From Bacteroidaceae bacterium (GTDB lineage Bacteria; Bacteroidota; Bacteroidia; Bacteroidales; Bacteroidaceae), in contig JAGBBX010000045.1 in assembly GCA_017938245.1 (NCBI GenBank), forward strand, positions 44,418 through 108,417: a DNA stretch of 64,000 nt, given 5' to 3'. Under the pieces are notes generated by a model, which was given only the letters and a program-made list of their open reading frames with translations, had not been told where the DNA came from and made no database searches. Shown one piece after another: positions 46,059-54,670 of this stretch. Each line of letters begins with the position of its first letter. Positions within the stretch are counted from its first letter, which is position 1. The position numbers were made by a program, and so were the translations under genes.

Positions 46059-46724
46059 TTATTCTACCTGACGTCCGTCGAAAATCCTTACGATGCGCGA
46101 TGTCTGACGTGCCTGCTCCTCGTTGTGAGTAACCATCACAATAGTGCGACCATCCTCCTTATTCAGTCGGTGCAGAATATCCATCACCTCGCGTCCCATC
46201 TTTGAGTCGAGGTTACCGGTAGGCTCATCGGCAAGTATAATCTCGGGGTTACCAACTATGGCACGTGCAATTGCCACACGCTGGCACTGACCACCCGACA
46301 GTTGTGTAGGCAGGTGAGTCATTCGGTGTGTGAGGCCCACTCTCTCGAGCACCTCACAGGCGAGACGACGGCGCTCACTGCCCGACATCTTACGGTAAAG
46401 CAATGGTAGCATCACATTATCCAATACATTAAGTGAGTTTATCAAGTGGAAACTCTGGAACACAAATCCCAGATTTTGGTTGCGGAAAGCAGCCATCTGC
46501 ACATCACTAAGGCCAACGAGTTTTTTACCTGCAATCTCGATGGTTCCGCTTGTGGGGTTATCGAGCAATCCCATAATATTCAGAAGGGTCGATTTTCCAC
46601 AACCCGAAGGACCCATAATACTCAAAAACTCACCTTTTGCTACTGTAAGATTGATATTCTCCAATGCCTGTGTCTCAATTGTGTCGGTTCTGTAAACCTT
46701 GTTAATTTCGGTCAAAGTAATCAT
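46059..46724 (-). CDS. MacB/LolD-type ABC transporter ATP-binding protein
   Basis: 221 residues, soluble ATPase for the FtsX-like permeases of this locus. Walker A GPSGCGKST (about 39-47), Q-loop VFQSFHL, signature LSGGQCQR, Walker B ILADEPTGNLDS and H-loop VTHN. It is the only ATPase gene among four permease genes, so it probably serves both pairs. The 253-nt gap upstream contains a long REP. Confidence 0.93.
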   Translation of the reverse strand: MITLTEINKVYRTDTIETQALENINLTVAKGEFLSIMGPSGCGKSTLLNIMGLLDNPTSGTIEIAGKKLVGLSDVQMAAFRNQNLGFVFQSFHLINSLNVLDNVMLPLLYRKMSGSERRRLACEVLERVGLTHRMTHLPTQLSGGQCQRVAIARAIVGNPEIILADEPTGNLDSKMGREVMDILHRLNKEDGRTIVMVTHNEEQARQTSRIVRIFDGRQVE

Positions 46725-46851
46725 AATTCTATTTTTTTATTTATTTAGTTTGTTAATATTATTCCTGTTTAGGACGGGTAAATATTTAAATTTTGTAGCG
46801 GGCTATATTCTCGTCGCACCCATTATAATACTCATTCACAATTCATTGCGT

Positions 46852-46945
46852 GTAGGGGCGATTTGACAAAGTCCAACAGCCTTTCGCTCGGCAAAGTAAG
46901 TAAACTTGCCTTTGCGCTCGCTTAATCGGCAATTTTCAATCGCCC
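46852..46945 (+). repeat. Long-form REP inside the export operon
   Basis: GTAG at 46852-46855, GGGCGATT 46856-46863, an insert of the same kind as at 51029 and 52128, and the closing AATCGCCC at 46938-46945; 94 nt. CATTGCG precedes it. It separates the first permease pair from the ATPase gene. The right 9-nt repeat has decayed (GGCAATTTT). Confidence 0.85.
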
Positions 46946-46977
46946 GCAATATTCGCGGACAACGCCCGTATAACATC

Positions 46978-48282
46978 TTACTCTTCGCGCAATGCATCCG
47001 AGGGTAATATTCCCGCGATGCGATGCGCCGGGATTGCAGCGCCAACAACTGCCACCAATAATATTATAATGTAAGTAATGAAGCTGACGGCAGCAAAGTG
47101 CATCCACGCAATGTCGTGAATATAATCGCTTTTTTCGTCGTGGCGACTGAGAAAAGAGTCCAAAGGGTCGGCGAATCCCATTGCATATACCTTGTGCATA
47201 AGCAGCGGCAGCACCACGATAAAAGCAGCGGTAACAAGCATCGAGGCCTCGGTTACAAACTGCGCCACAATCCTACCCGACGAAGCACCCACGCTGCGCA
47301 TCACTCCAATATCCCTGCGACGCGCATTTGCACGCATCCAGAAGGTACTTACAACACCCAAGAAGGCACACAGCATAGCAAACATTGTGAGTGCACTTTG
47401 CAAACGATAGGTATTTCCGTAACCTCGCCACTCAATGAAATTTTTGCGCTCATCCTCGTTGCTCACAATGCCTTTGCAATAGAAGTTTCCACCGGCCAAC
47501 CGTTGCGCATACTCCTCCTTAAAACGCTTCTCGAACGCCTCTCTATCTACCCCATCTTTAATGCGGAAGAGTAAAGAAAAATCATTCCTCAGTGCAGGTT
47601 CAATTTCAATTACGCTGGCAGCCGGGTTGGCATAAATCTCTCTTTGAATATCCTCATATATACCGCAGATATTGTACTTATCTTCCTGTCGTCCAATTTT
47701 CTCTCCGGTGACATTTATCCTGCCTAATGCCTCCATTGCAAAAGCACGCGAGACAAGCAGATTTTTTACATTCTCGTTGCGCACAATGTGCAGTGGCTCT
47801 CCCGTTTGCGCATCGATAAGTCCCAATGTGGCAGGCCAATCGTCTCCTTCGGCCATCGAGGTGGAATATTTTACACAAAAGACCTCTTTCTCCTTACCAT
47901 CCGCAGTCTGCGTGCTATCAACAGTGTAATAGGTACTGCTAAAAGCGCCGCCACAGGGGTAATTACCCATCAAACAGGTACCCACAGACTGCACCTCGGG
48001 AATTTTGCGCACCGTCTCGAATGCGTTGCGAAAGACAGCAGCATTAACCGAGTCATTATCGGCCTCGGCACGATATTTAACATTCGTTTTCTTGTATGCT
48101 ATCATTTCCACCTTATAAAGATTCTCGGCACGATAGCCCGGGGGTATTCTGTCGCGGCTAATAAGTATGAACAGCGGGTCGATGGCCAGCCACAAGAAAA
48201 CAGTCACAGCCATAAGCTCAAGGAAAAGCCAACCGTTCAAGCGGCGCTCGTTCCACATTTGATGTAATATTGTCTTTATCAT
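46978..48282 (-). CDS. FtsX/MacB-type ABC permease (copy 1, long type)
   Basis: 434 residues, one N-terminal helix (about 19-40), a periplasmic domain to about 290, and three C-terminal helices ending RIAGILPSDALREE. Paralogue of 41875-43221. Starts 2 nt after the end of its short partner. The periplasmic halves of the two copies differ far more than the membrane parts, so the pairs may handle different substrates. Confidence 0.88.
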   Translation of the reverse strand: MIKTILHQMWNERRLNGWLFLELMAVTVFLWLAIDPLFILISRDRIPPGYRAENLYKVEMIAYKKTNVKYRAEADNDSVNAAVFRNAFETVRKIPEVQSVGTCLMGNYPCGGAFSSTYYTVDSTQTADGKEKEVFCVKYSTSMAEGDDWPATLGLIDAQTGEPLHIVRNENVKNLLVSRAFAMEALGRINVTGEKIGRQEDKYNICGIYEDIQREIYANPAASVIEIEPALRNDFSLLFRIKDGVDREAFEKRFKEEYAQRLAGGNFYCKGIVSNEDERKNFIEWRGYGNTYRLQSALTMFAMLCAFLGVVSTFWMRANARRRDIGVMRSVGASSGRIVAQFVTEASMLVTAAFIVVLPLLMHKVYAMGFADPLDSFLSRHDEKSDYIHDIAWMHFAAVSFITYIIILLVAVVGAAIPAHRIAGILPSDALREE

Positions 48283-48284
48283 AA

Positions 48285-49550
48285 TTATCTTTTATTATAG
48301 AGCGAATAGGTTATACTTTTTCGTAACGCAAAGAGTGTGGGCACGATGGCTGCCATTAGATTAAGCACCAACGTAAGCAGCATTGTTATTGCAATTATAG
48401 TGGGGTTGAACAACATTTCCACCGTGATTACATTCTCGGGAGCCATCTTGTTTATCTTGCCGTCGAACAGCGCCAGAATCCAGTTGCTTGCACCAAGCGT
48501 TATTAAGTAAGCGAGCAAAAGCCCGAATAGCGCTCCTAATGCAGTGAGTAGAAGATTCTCGCACAGCACCTGAAAAAGTACGCTTCCATTGGTGGCACCA
48601 AATGCCTTACGCACACCAACCTCGTCCATACGGCCTGCCATACGCGATGCAATCATTCCTCCAAGATTAAGCGAAGGGATAAAGAGCAGTGCCAGCAGAA
48701 TGTAAATGTATTTCGAGACGGCATCCAATAGTGTAGCCTCTTCATCCTCTATATTAAGCGCCTTTTTCCAATGCTCACCAATTTTAGTACCGAAGCTATT
48801 GCCCTCGGGCTGTTCCTGTGCAAGGCGCTCGATGATGCTCTTCACCTCGGCTATGACCGAAGAGGTCTTATCGGCCGAGCTACAGAGAATAGCTGCACGA
48901 AAACCTCCTATGATAGGATGATTGTCACGCGCATCGTCACACTGAGTATGTGTTATAGGTAACCAGAATTGTGCATAACACTCGGGGGTGCAGCCGCTGG
49001 GACTCTCTACCACTCCGATAATACTGTTACGTGTATTATTTATGAAAATCTCTTTTCCAACAACATCGGTTGTAGCAAAAAGCTCCATTGCAAAATCGGC
49101 ACTGACAACCACTGCTGTCGATTGTGTATCGCCAAAAGGCCCTCCGGCAACGAATTTAAAATTATAGACACGCCAAAAGTCGTTGTTGACAAAAAGTCCT
49201 CTACATTCATTCAGTTCGTTCACCGAAAAATCGTAACGATAATTTCCTGCCACCATAGCAAGAGCCTCGCAACCCTCAATGGTACGCAGACGCTCACAAA
49301 GGCTTTGCGAAGCGGCTCTGCCCATTGCTGTGTAATTGTTACCGTGCTCTATAACGTGGGTTATACGGTCTAAATAGACTATCCGACTGCGATTATACTC
49401 GGGATAGACAGGCCCCAATTTTATGTAGAAGATAATGAACAGCGTCATTGCAAGTGCCACCGAGAGTCCTGTTCCCACAATATATATTGCCGAGAACAGA
49501 CGATTCTGCCGCATCATTGCCCACGCCAATCTCAAATAGTGTCGTATCAT
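48285..49550 (-). CDS. FtsX/MacB-type ABC permease (copy 1, short type)
   Basis: 421 residues, same layout as 43229-44491: N-terminal helix (about 20-45), periplasmic domain, then LNLGGMIASRMAGRMDEVGV and RKAFGATN at the start of the C-terminal helices. 21 nt after the adaptor gene and 2 nt before the long permease. Confidence 0.88.
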   Translation of the reverse strand: MIRHYLRLAWAMMRQNRLFSAIYIVGTGLSVALAMTLFIIFYIKLGPVYPEYNRSRIVYLDRITHVIEHGNNYTAMGRAASQSLCERLRTIEGCEALAMVAGNYRYDFSVNELNECRGLFVNNDFWRVYNFKFVAGGPFGDTQSTAVVVSADFAMELFATTDVVGKEIFINNTRNSIIGVVESPSGCTPECYAQFWLPITHTQCDDARDNHPIIGGFRAAILCSSADKTSSVIAEVKSIIERLAQEQPEGNSFGTKIGEHWKKALNIEDEEATLLDAVSKYIYILLALLFIPSLNLGGMIASRMAGRMDEVGVRKAFGATNGSVLFQVLCENLLLTALGALFGLLLAYLITLGASNWILALFDGKINKMAPENVITVEMLFNPTIIAITMLLTLVLNLMAAIVPTLFALRKSITYSLYNKR

Positions 49551-49571
49551 ATTTTTATCTTTTGTTTATGA

Positions 49572-50819
49572 TTATTTTAGTTTTATTCTCTCTTTTCCCG
49601 AATATTCGTGCATATCGCTCACAACAACCTCTTCACCCTCGGCAATACCCTCCTCGACCTGCACAAAATCGTAGTTGCTCACACCCAAACGCACCTTGCG
49701 TAGTTCAACCTCGCCGCTGCCGTTCTTTACGTACAATTTATATTCGCCCGGGCCGATATAGTAGCTGCGGTTGCTTATTCGCAACACATCATCGTGAATC
49801 TCGTTCATTATATATACGTCGGTGCGCAGTCCCTGACGCAGACGTGCGTGATTGCTCTCTTTCAGTGTAACGTCGAAGTTTATTATTCCGTTGTTGCTTT
49901 TGGGCGATACGTTGCTTATAACACCCTCCATCTTCTCTTTTCCCACTGCGGCAATGATGCGCTTACCAACCTTTACATATTCGGCCATTGCGTCGGAAAT
50001 TTGTGCTGTAATCTTGAAATTGCTAAGGTCGGATATTACGGCAATCCTCTCGCCTGCACTCACACGCGCACCAATCTGATTATTTATGAATGTAAGCGTG
50101 GCAACTCGTGGCGACAAGATACGCGCCTCGTCGAGTGTACGTTTCATCTCGCTCAGTTTCTTCTCGAAGATATTGTACTCCAGCTCTCTCACCCTTACAT
50201 CCGACTCCTTTATGCGTGTGTCGTTGGCATACTGTGTACGTTGCTGGCCGAGTCGCATCTGTGCTGTTGCAACGGCAAGCTCGGCCTGACGCACTCGGTC
50301 GGCTGTTCCCGAACCTATGCTATCGAGGTAACGCTCGTTTCGCAGTTCGGTTTGCAGGCGCTCAAACTCAATCTCGGCAATTGCAATGCTCATCTTCTGA
50401 TTTTCGAGCGATGTCGCATTATTCAGTCGCAACTGTGTCAACTGATGCTGTTTAATCTCCTTCTCGTCGAGCATATTTCTGTAATTATTGAGCGTATTCT
50501 CAAGGTCGAGACTAAGAAGCGGTGTTCCAATAGATACCGTATCGCCCAACTGTTTATATACCTCTAATATACGTGAGGAGATTGGAGAATTTATCACCTC
50601 CTCGAATGCAGGGTGCACCTCGCCCGATGCCGTTACACTCGTCTCGATGCTACCGCGTGTCACAGTGCAGATTTCGAGATGTTTTTCATATACACTGTCG
50701 CGAGATAAGGAGACAACGGCAACCACCGCAAGCACCACCGCTACTGCTGCGCCTGCAATCTTCAGCAGGCGCAGCGCCGTCTTTTTTCTTTGAACCTCTT
50801 TTGGAATTGTACGATCCAT
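49572..50819 (-). CDS. MacA/HlyD-type periplasmic adaptor
   Basis: 415 residues: one N-terminal membrane anchor (about 17-42), lipoyl-like half (about 60-90), alpha-helical hairpin (about 105-200), second lipoyl half and beta-barrel, and a C-terminal domain ending GKERIKLK. It joins the inner-membrane permeases to TolC. First gene of the export operon, 49 nt downstream of the predicted sigma-54-type transcript start. Confidence 0.9.
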   Translation of the reverse strand: MDRTIPKEVQRKKTALRLLKIAGAAVAVVLAVVAVVSLSRDSVYEKHLEICTVTRGSIETSVTASGEVHPAFEEVINSPISSRILEVYKQLGDTVSIGTPLLSLDLENTLNNYRNMLDEKEIKQHQLTQLRLNNATSLENQKMSIAIAEIEFERLQTELRNERYLDSIGSGTADRVRQAELAVATAQMRLGQQRTQYANDTRIKESDVRVRELEYNIFEKKLSEMKRTLDEARILSPRVATLTFINNQIGARVSAGERIAVISDLSNFKITAQISDAMAEYVKVGKRIIAAVGKEKMEGVISNVSPKSNNGIINFDVTLKESNHARLRQGLRTDVYIMNEIHDDVLRISNRSYYIGPGEYKLYVKNGSGEVELRKVRLGVSNYDFVQVEEGIAEGEEVVVSDMHEYSGKERIKLK

Positions 50820-50877
50820 AAAATTCTTAACTACTTATTAACTAAAACTCTAATGTGTGTTTATACACCGATATAAT

Positions 50878-50893
50878 ATCAAAAAGCGTGCCA
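50878..50893 (-). promoter_or_regulatory. Sigma-54-type promoter of the export operon
   Basis: On the minus strand TGGCAC (50893-50888), 5 nt, TTGAT (50882-50878). Consensus is TGGCAC-N5-TTGCW; only the C of the -12 GC differs, and the GG to -12 spacing of 10 nt is exact. The transcript would start near 50868. The locus encodes its own sigma-54 activator. Confidence 0.55.
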
Positions 50894-50905
50894 AAAAATT
50901 AGTTT

Positions 50906-50961
50906 GTTGATAATCAACGTCATAAATAAAATTCCGAGTGTCCGTTTTCGGACACTCGGAA
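50906..50961. promoter_or_regulatory. Palindromes upstream of the sigma-54-type promoter
   Basis: GTTGA-TAA-TCAAC at 50906-50918, and a 13-bp perfect palindrome, arms 50932-50944 and 50949-50961, loop TTTT. A further CGGACA half-site is at 50969-50974. They lie about 40-100 nt upstream of the predicted start, where sigma-54 activators bind. The large one could instead be a terminator on the minus strand, since TTTTATTTAT follows. Confidence 0.5.
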
Positions 50962-51028
50962 TAAAATCGGACAATATTTTTTTGCGGTGTGTTACGGGCT
51001 TAATATTCATTGATGAAACCCATTGCGT

Positions 51029-51379
51029 GTAGGGGCGATTTGACAAAGTCCAACAGCCTTTCGCTCGGCAAAGTAAGTAAACTTGCCTTTGCGCTCGCTT
51101 AATCGGCTATTTGTAATCGCCCGCATCATTGCTTTATCCATCACCTCGGTTTCGGACGATTGAAAATCGCCCCTACTATTTGCGGTAATCATTCATTAGC
51201 TACTCCAAATTCATTGCGTGTAGGGGCGATTTGTAATCGCCCGCATCATTGCTTTACTCATTACTTCGCGGTTGCGGGCGTGTTGCGGGCGATTGAAAAT
51301 CGCCCCTACTGTTCGCGAAATAAACACTTTGTATTCGTTGATAAAACTCATTGCGTGTAGGGGCGATTTTCAATCGCCC
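51029..51379. repeat. REP cluster downstream of the RAYT gene (five units)
   Basis: Units alternate in orientation: + long form 51029-51122, - 51154-51176, + 51220-51242, - 51287-51309, + 51357-51379. Each short unit is 23 nt: GTAG, 8-nt stem GGGCGATT, 3-nt loop, AATCGCCC. The - unit at 51154 has one stem mismatch (GGACGATT). Spacers are of two recurring kinds, CATTGCTTTAnnCAT-like and a TCATTCATTAGCTACTCC-like type. The last unit ends 28 nt from the RAYT stop codon. Confidence 0.9.
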
Positions 51380-51407
51380 GAATCATTGCATGAAAATAGA
51401 TTCGCAG

Positions 51408-51896
51408 TTAATAAAAGCAGTCACTTTCCCACGCAAGAACATTATTTGAAATATAGTCGGAAATATTATTAAGGTCATCAATTCCACGAATGAAATGGTC
51501 GTGATAACTCTTTTGCCAAGCAAATTCTATTTTTTCTTTATTTGCCAATTTTGTTATTGATGCTTTTACTCCTTTAATGTATTTCGAGAGCACATTGTCT
51601 CGCTGTGTTTCTATCGTATCACGATAAGAATCAACATCAGATACCTTCAATATTGCATGAAAGTGATTTGGCATAATTACATATTGGAGAACTTTTATAC
51701 AGGATTGATATATTGAAGCTTTCTCTAATTCCGATGATAAATATATGCCCAATGAGGATAGAAATATCTCGCCATTATTTATCTCTCCGAAATAATGCTG
51801 TTTGTTGCGTGTACAAACTGTTATGAAATACATACCTTCGTTGTAATCTAACCATTTTGCTCGCAATGGCTTACGTTGTGGTAAGTTGTTTTCCAT
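51408..51896 (-). CDS. REP-associated tyrosine transposase (RAYT, Y1/HUH family)
   Basis: 162-residue single-strand DNA transposase-like protein of the IS200/IS605-related RAYT group. The HUH motif is HFH at residues 78-80 in VIMPNHFHAIL; the candidate catalytic Tyr is Tyr148 in DYISNN, preceded by the WQKSYHDHFIR segment typical of TnpA-REP. No inverted ends, no TnpB and no second transposase are present; instead REP units flank the gene on both sides (nearest at 51357-51379 and 51936-51958, both with GTAG on the outer side). That fits a domesticated REP-mobilising or REP-binding enzyme. Confidence 0.92.
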   Translation of the reverse strand: MENNLPQRKPLRAKWLDYNEGMYFITVCTRNKQHYFGEINNGEIFLSSLGIYLSSELEKASIYQSCIKVLQYVIMPNHFHAILKVSDVDSYRDTIETQRDNVLSKYIKGVKASITKLANKEKIEFAWQKSYHDHFIRGIDDLNNISDYISNNVLAWESDCFY

Positions 51897-51935
51897 AATT
51901 AATTTGTTTAGTTACTTTTAAATATTGCGTGTTGC

Positions 51936-52323
51936 GGGCGATTGGAAATCGCCCCTACTGTTCGCGAAATATAAACGCTTAATATTCATCGATATAATTC
52001 ATTGCGTGTAGGGGCGATTTGTAATCGCCCGAACCATTGCTTTACCCATCACCTCGGTTGCGGGCGATTGAAAATCGCCCCTACTATTTGTGCTAATCAT
52101 TCATTAGCTACTCCAAACTCATTGCGTGTAGGGGCGATTTGACAAAGTCCAACAGCCTTTCGCTCGGCAAAGTAAGTAAACTTGCCTTTGCGCTCGCTTA
52201 ATCGGCGATTTGTAATCGCCCGAATCATTGCTTTACCCATCATCTCGGTTTCGGGCGATTGGAAATCGCCCCTACTGTTCGCGGTAATCATTCATTAGCT
52301 ACTCCAAATTCATTGCGTGTAGG
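51936..52323. repeat. REP cluster upstream of the RAYT gene (five units and a half unit)
   Basis: Alternating units: - 51936-51958, + 52008-52030, - 52062-52084, + long form 52128-52221, - 52253-52275, and a broken + unit at 52319-52323 that loses the match after GTAGGGC, next to the asparaginase gene. The long form has perfect 9-nt direct repeats GGCGATTTG at 52133-52141 and 52204-52212 around a 62-nt insert. Confidence 0.9.
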
Positions 52324-52362
52324 GCGGAAATAAGGAACACAATCCTTATCGTGTGTATAACA

Positions 52363-53406
52363 TCAATTACAGGTAATCTCCCCTGCAAGGTCTTTCTTCA
52401 TAAGCTTGCGCACATCTTCGACGGGTAATTCCTGACCAAGCAGGAACATCATCTTTGTGAGAGCCGCCTCGACCGTCATATCGCGACCGCTGATTATACC
52501 GGCCTCTAACAGTTGTAATCCGGTCTCGTAAAGACGCATCTTTACGCTGCCTGTGCTGCATTGGGTAATGTTTACTATCACCTTGCCCTGACGGGTTGCA
52601 TTTGTAAGCGCCTCGACGAGCCACTGAGCCTGCGGCGCATTTCCCGCTCCGAATGTGCGGAAGATTATTCCTTTAAGTTCTTTCCCCGAGAGAATTTTTT
52701 CTACGATATTTGGCTGTATTCCCGGAAAAAGGGAGAAAATAATAATGTCGCTCGACATCTTGTATTTAGGTGTCAGTTTCACCTGTGCATCGTATGGTTT
52801 TATTATGTGTCGATTATACTGAATCTCCATTCCTGCCGTTGCCAGATAGGGGCAGTTGGGCGAATTGAATGCATTAAAGCTATCGGCACTTGTCTTTGTG
52901 CAACGGTTGCCACGCATAAGTTTCTGATGGAAATATATGCACACCTCGGGAACAACGGGTGTACCATCGTCGTTCTTTGCCGCTGCCATCTCAATGGCCG
53001 CAAGAAGATTCTCCTTGCCATCGGTGCGCAGAACACCAATAGGCAACTGACTACCGGTGAGAATAACGGGCTTCATAAGTCCTTCGAGCATAAAACTAAG
53101 GGCCGATGCTGTAAAAGCCATTGTATCGGTTCCATGCAGAATTACAAAGCCGTCGAACTTATCATAGTTGGTGTGTATCATCTCAACTATTCTGCTCCAC
53201 AGCGAGGGATTCATATCCGACGAGTCTATGGGAGGATTAAAGGCACGTGACGAGATATTCAGATTGAACTGACGAAGCTCGGGAACGTGACGCAACAGAT
53301 GGTCGAAGTTAAACGACTCCAATGCTCCGGTAACCGAGTTACGTATCATACCTATGGTACCACCGGTATATATAATAAGAATAGATGCCCTTTTTTCGTT
53401 GCTCAT
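52363..53406 (-). CDS. ansA: Type I L-asparaginase
   Basis: Hydrolyses asparagine to aspartate and ammonia in the cytoplasm. 347 residues without a signal peptide. Catalytic threonines: Thr in IYTGGTIGM near residue 15 and Thr in LHGTDTMAF near residue 90, with the Lys in GKEN further on. The C-terminal domain is full length. The REP cluster ends about 40 nt after its stop. A -7-like TAATTTTG is at 53436-53429. Confidence 0.94.
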   Translation of the reverse strand: MSNEKRASILIIYTGGTIGMIRNSVTGALESFNFDHLLRHVPELRQFNLNISSRAFNPPIDSSDMNPSLWSRIVEMIHTNYDKFDGFVILHGTDTMAFTASALSFMLEGLMKPVILTGSQLPIGVLRTDGKENLLAAIEMAAAKNDDGTPVVPEVCIYFHQKLMRGNRCTKTSADSFNAFNSPNCPYLATAGMEIQYNRHIIKPYDAQVKLTPKYKMSSDIIIFSLFPGIQPNIVEKILSGKELKGIIFRTFGAGNAPQAQWLVEALTNATRQGKVIVNITQCSTGSVKMRLYETGLQLLEAGIISGRDMTVEAALTKMMFLLGQELPVEDVRKLMKKDLAGEITCN

Positions 53407-53536
53407 AATTCCTTTACCTATGAAAATGCAAAATTACAAAAAAATGCGAATAATAATGGTACACAATTAAAATGTATTTTGATTTTCCATTTTTTATACG
53501 TTCCTTTGCCTAAAATAACTTCAAATAAACAGCATT

Positions 53537-54667
53537 ATGGAAAAGTCAAAAGTATATTTCACCGATTTTCGAACCAAGGCCAATGGCGACGGTCTGCCCA
53601 CAAAGCTAAAGAAGCTGATGAAAAAGGCAGGCATTGCCAATCTCGACCTCGATGGTAAATTCGTTGCCATTAAACTGCATTTTGGCGAGCTTGGCAACAT
53701 AAGCTATCTGCGTCCCAACTACGCACGAGCAGTTGTCGACGTAGTCAAAGAGCTTGGCGGAAAACCATTTCTAACCGACTGCAACACTATGTATCCCGGT
53801 AGCCGAAAGAATGCTCTTGAACACCTTTATTGTGCTTGGGAGAATGGTTTTACTCCGCTCACAGTGGGCTGCCCTATTCTCATTGGCGACGGACTGAAAG
53901 GCACAGATGATGTTGAGGTTCCCGTTGTAGGTGGCGAATATGTGCAGAATGCCAAGATAGGTCGTGCAGTGATGGATGCCGATGTGTTCATCAGCCTTAC
54001 ACACTTCAAAGGACACGAGATGACCGGCTTCGGCGGTGCTATTAAGAACATTGGAATGGGCTGCGGTTCGCGGGCAGGAAAAACCGAGCAACACATCAGC
54101 GGACAGCCTGTGATTGATGCCGACCTTTGCCGAGGATGTAAAAAATGTATGGCACAGTGTGCAAACAATGGTCTTGTATTTGATGAGACAACAAAAAAGA
54201 TGCACATCGACAAAGAGCACTGCGTGGGCTGCGGACGATGCCTGGGCGCTTGTAATTTCGACGCAATAAATTTCGAGAATTTCCACGCACCACAACTCCT
54301 GAACCGCAAAATGGCCGAATATGCCAAAGCGGTTGTCGATGGTCGCCCGCAATTCCACATCTCTCTTGTCGTTGACGTATCGCCCAACTGCGACTGCCAC
54401 TGCGAGAACGACGCTCCCATCCTACCCAATATTGGAATGTTCGTCAGCACCGACCCTCTTGCGCTCGACCAAGCTTGCGTCGATGCTTGTCTTGCTGCAA
54501 CACCGATGCCCGGCAGCCAGCTGCACGAGCATATACACGCACCGGGATTCTGCGACCGCCACGACCACTTTACCAATTCAACCCCCGAGTCGGAGTGGAA
54601 ATCGTGTCTCGAACACGCTGCAAAGATAGGGTTAGGCAATCGCGAATATGAACTCATAAAGCAATAA
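53537..54667 (+). CDS. DUF362 protein with two 4Fe-4S clusters
   Basis: 376 residues. The N-terminal half is a DUF362 domain (FGELGNISYLRP, then THFKGHEMTGFGGAIKNIGM). Two ferredoxin motifs follow in a cluster: CRGCKKCMAQC near residue 198 and CVGCGRCLGAC near residue 228. The C-terminal part has another conserved Cys set (CDCHCEND). Likely a cytoplasmic iron-sulphur protein; the reaction is unknown. LicD follows after 3 nt. Confidence 0.9.
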   Translation: MEKSKVYFTDFRTKANGDGLPTKLKKLMKKAGIANLDLDGKFVAIKLHFGELGNISYLRPNYARAVVDVVKELGGKPFLTDCNTMYPGSRKNALEHLYCAWENGFTPLTVGCPILIGDGLKGTDDVEVPVVGGEYVQNAKIGRAVMDADVFISLTHFKGHEMTGFGGAIKNIGMGCGSRAGKTEQHISGQPVIDADLCRGCKKCMAQCANNGLVFDETTKKMHIDKEHCVGCGRCLGACNFDAINFENFHAPQLLNRKMAEYAKAVVDGRPQFHISLVVDVSPNCDCHCENDAPILPNIGMFVSTDPLALDQACVDACLAATPMPGSQLHEHIHAPGFCDRHDHFTNSTPESEWKSCLEHAAKIGLGNREYELIKQ

Positions 54668-54670
54668 ACA

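Noticed and set aside
46836-47048. Open frame of 70 codons in the repeat (also at 51007-51192 and 52097-52291)
   Set aside because: The shared peptide (ending KAVGLCQIAPTRN) is just the translated long REP, including its 62-nt insert. There is no start region or conservation beyond the repeat.
51029-52275. Regularly repeated palindromes resembling a CRISPR array
   Set aside because: Units alternate in orientation, spacers are themselves repeated, unit lengths are 23 or 94 nt, and no cas genes are present. It is a REP cluster.
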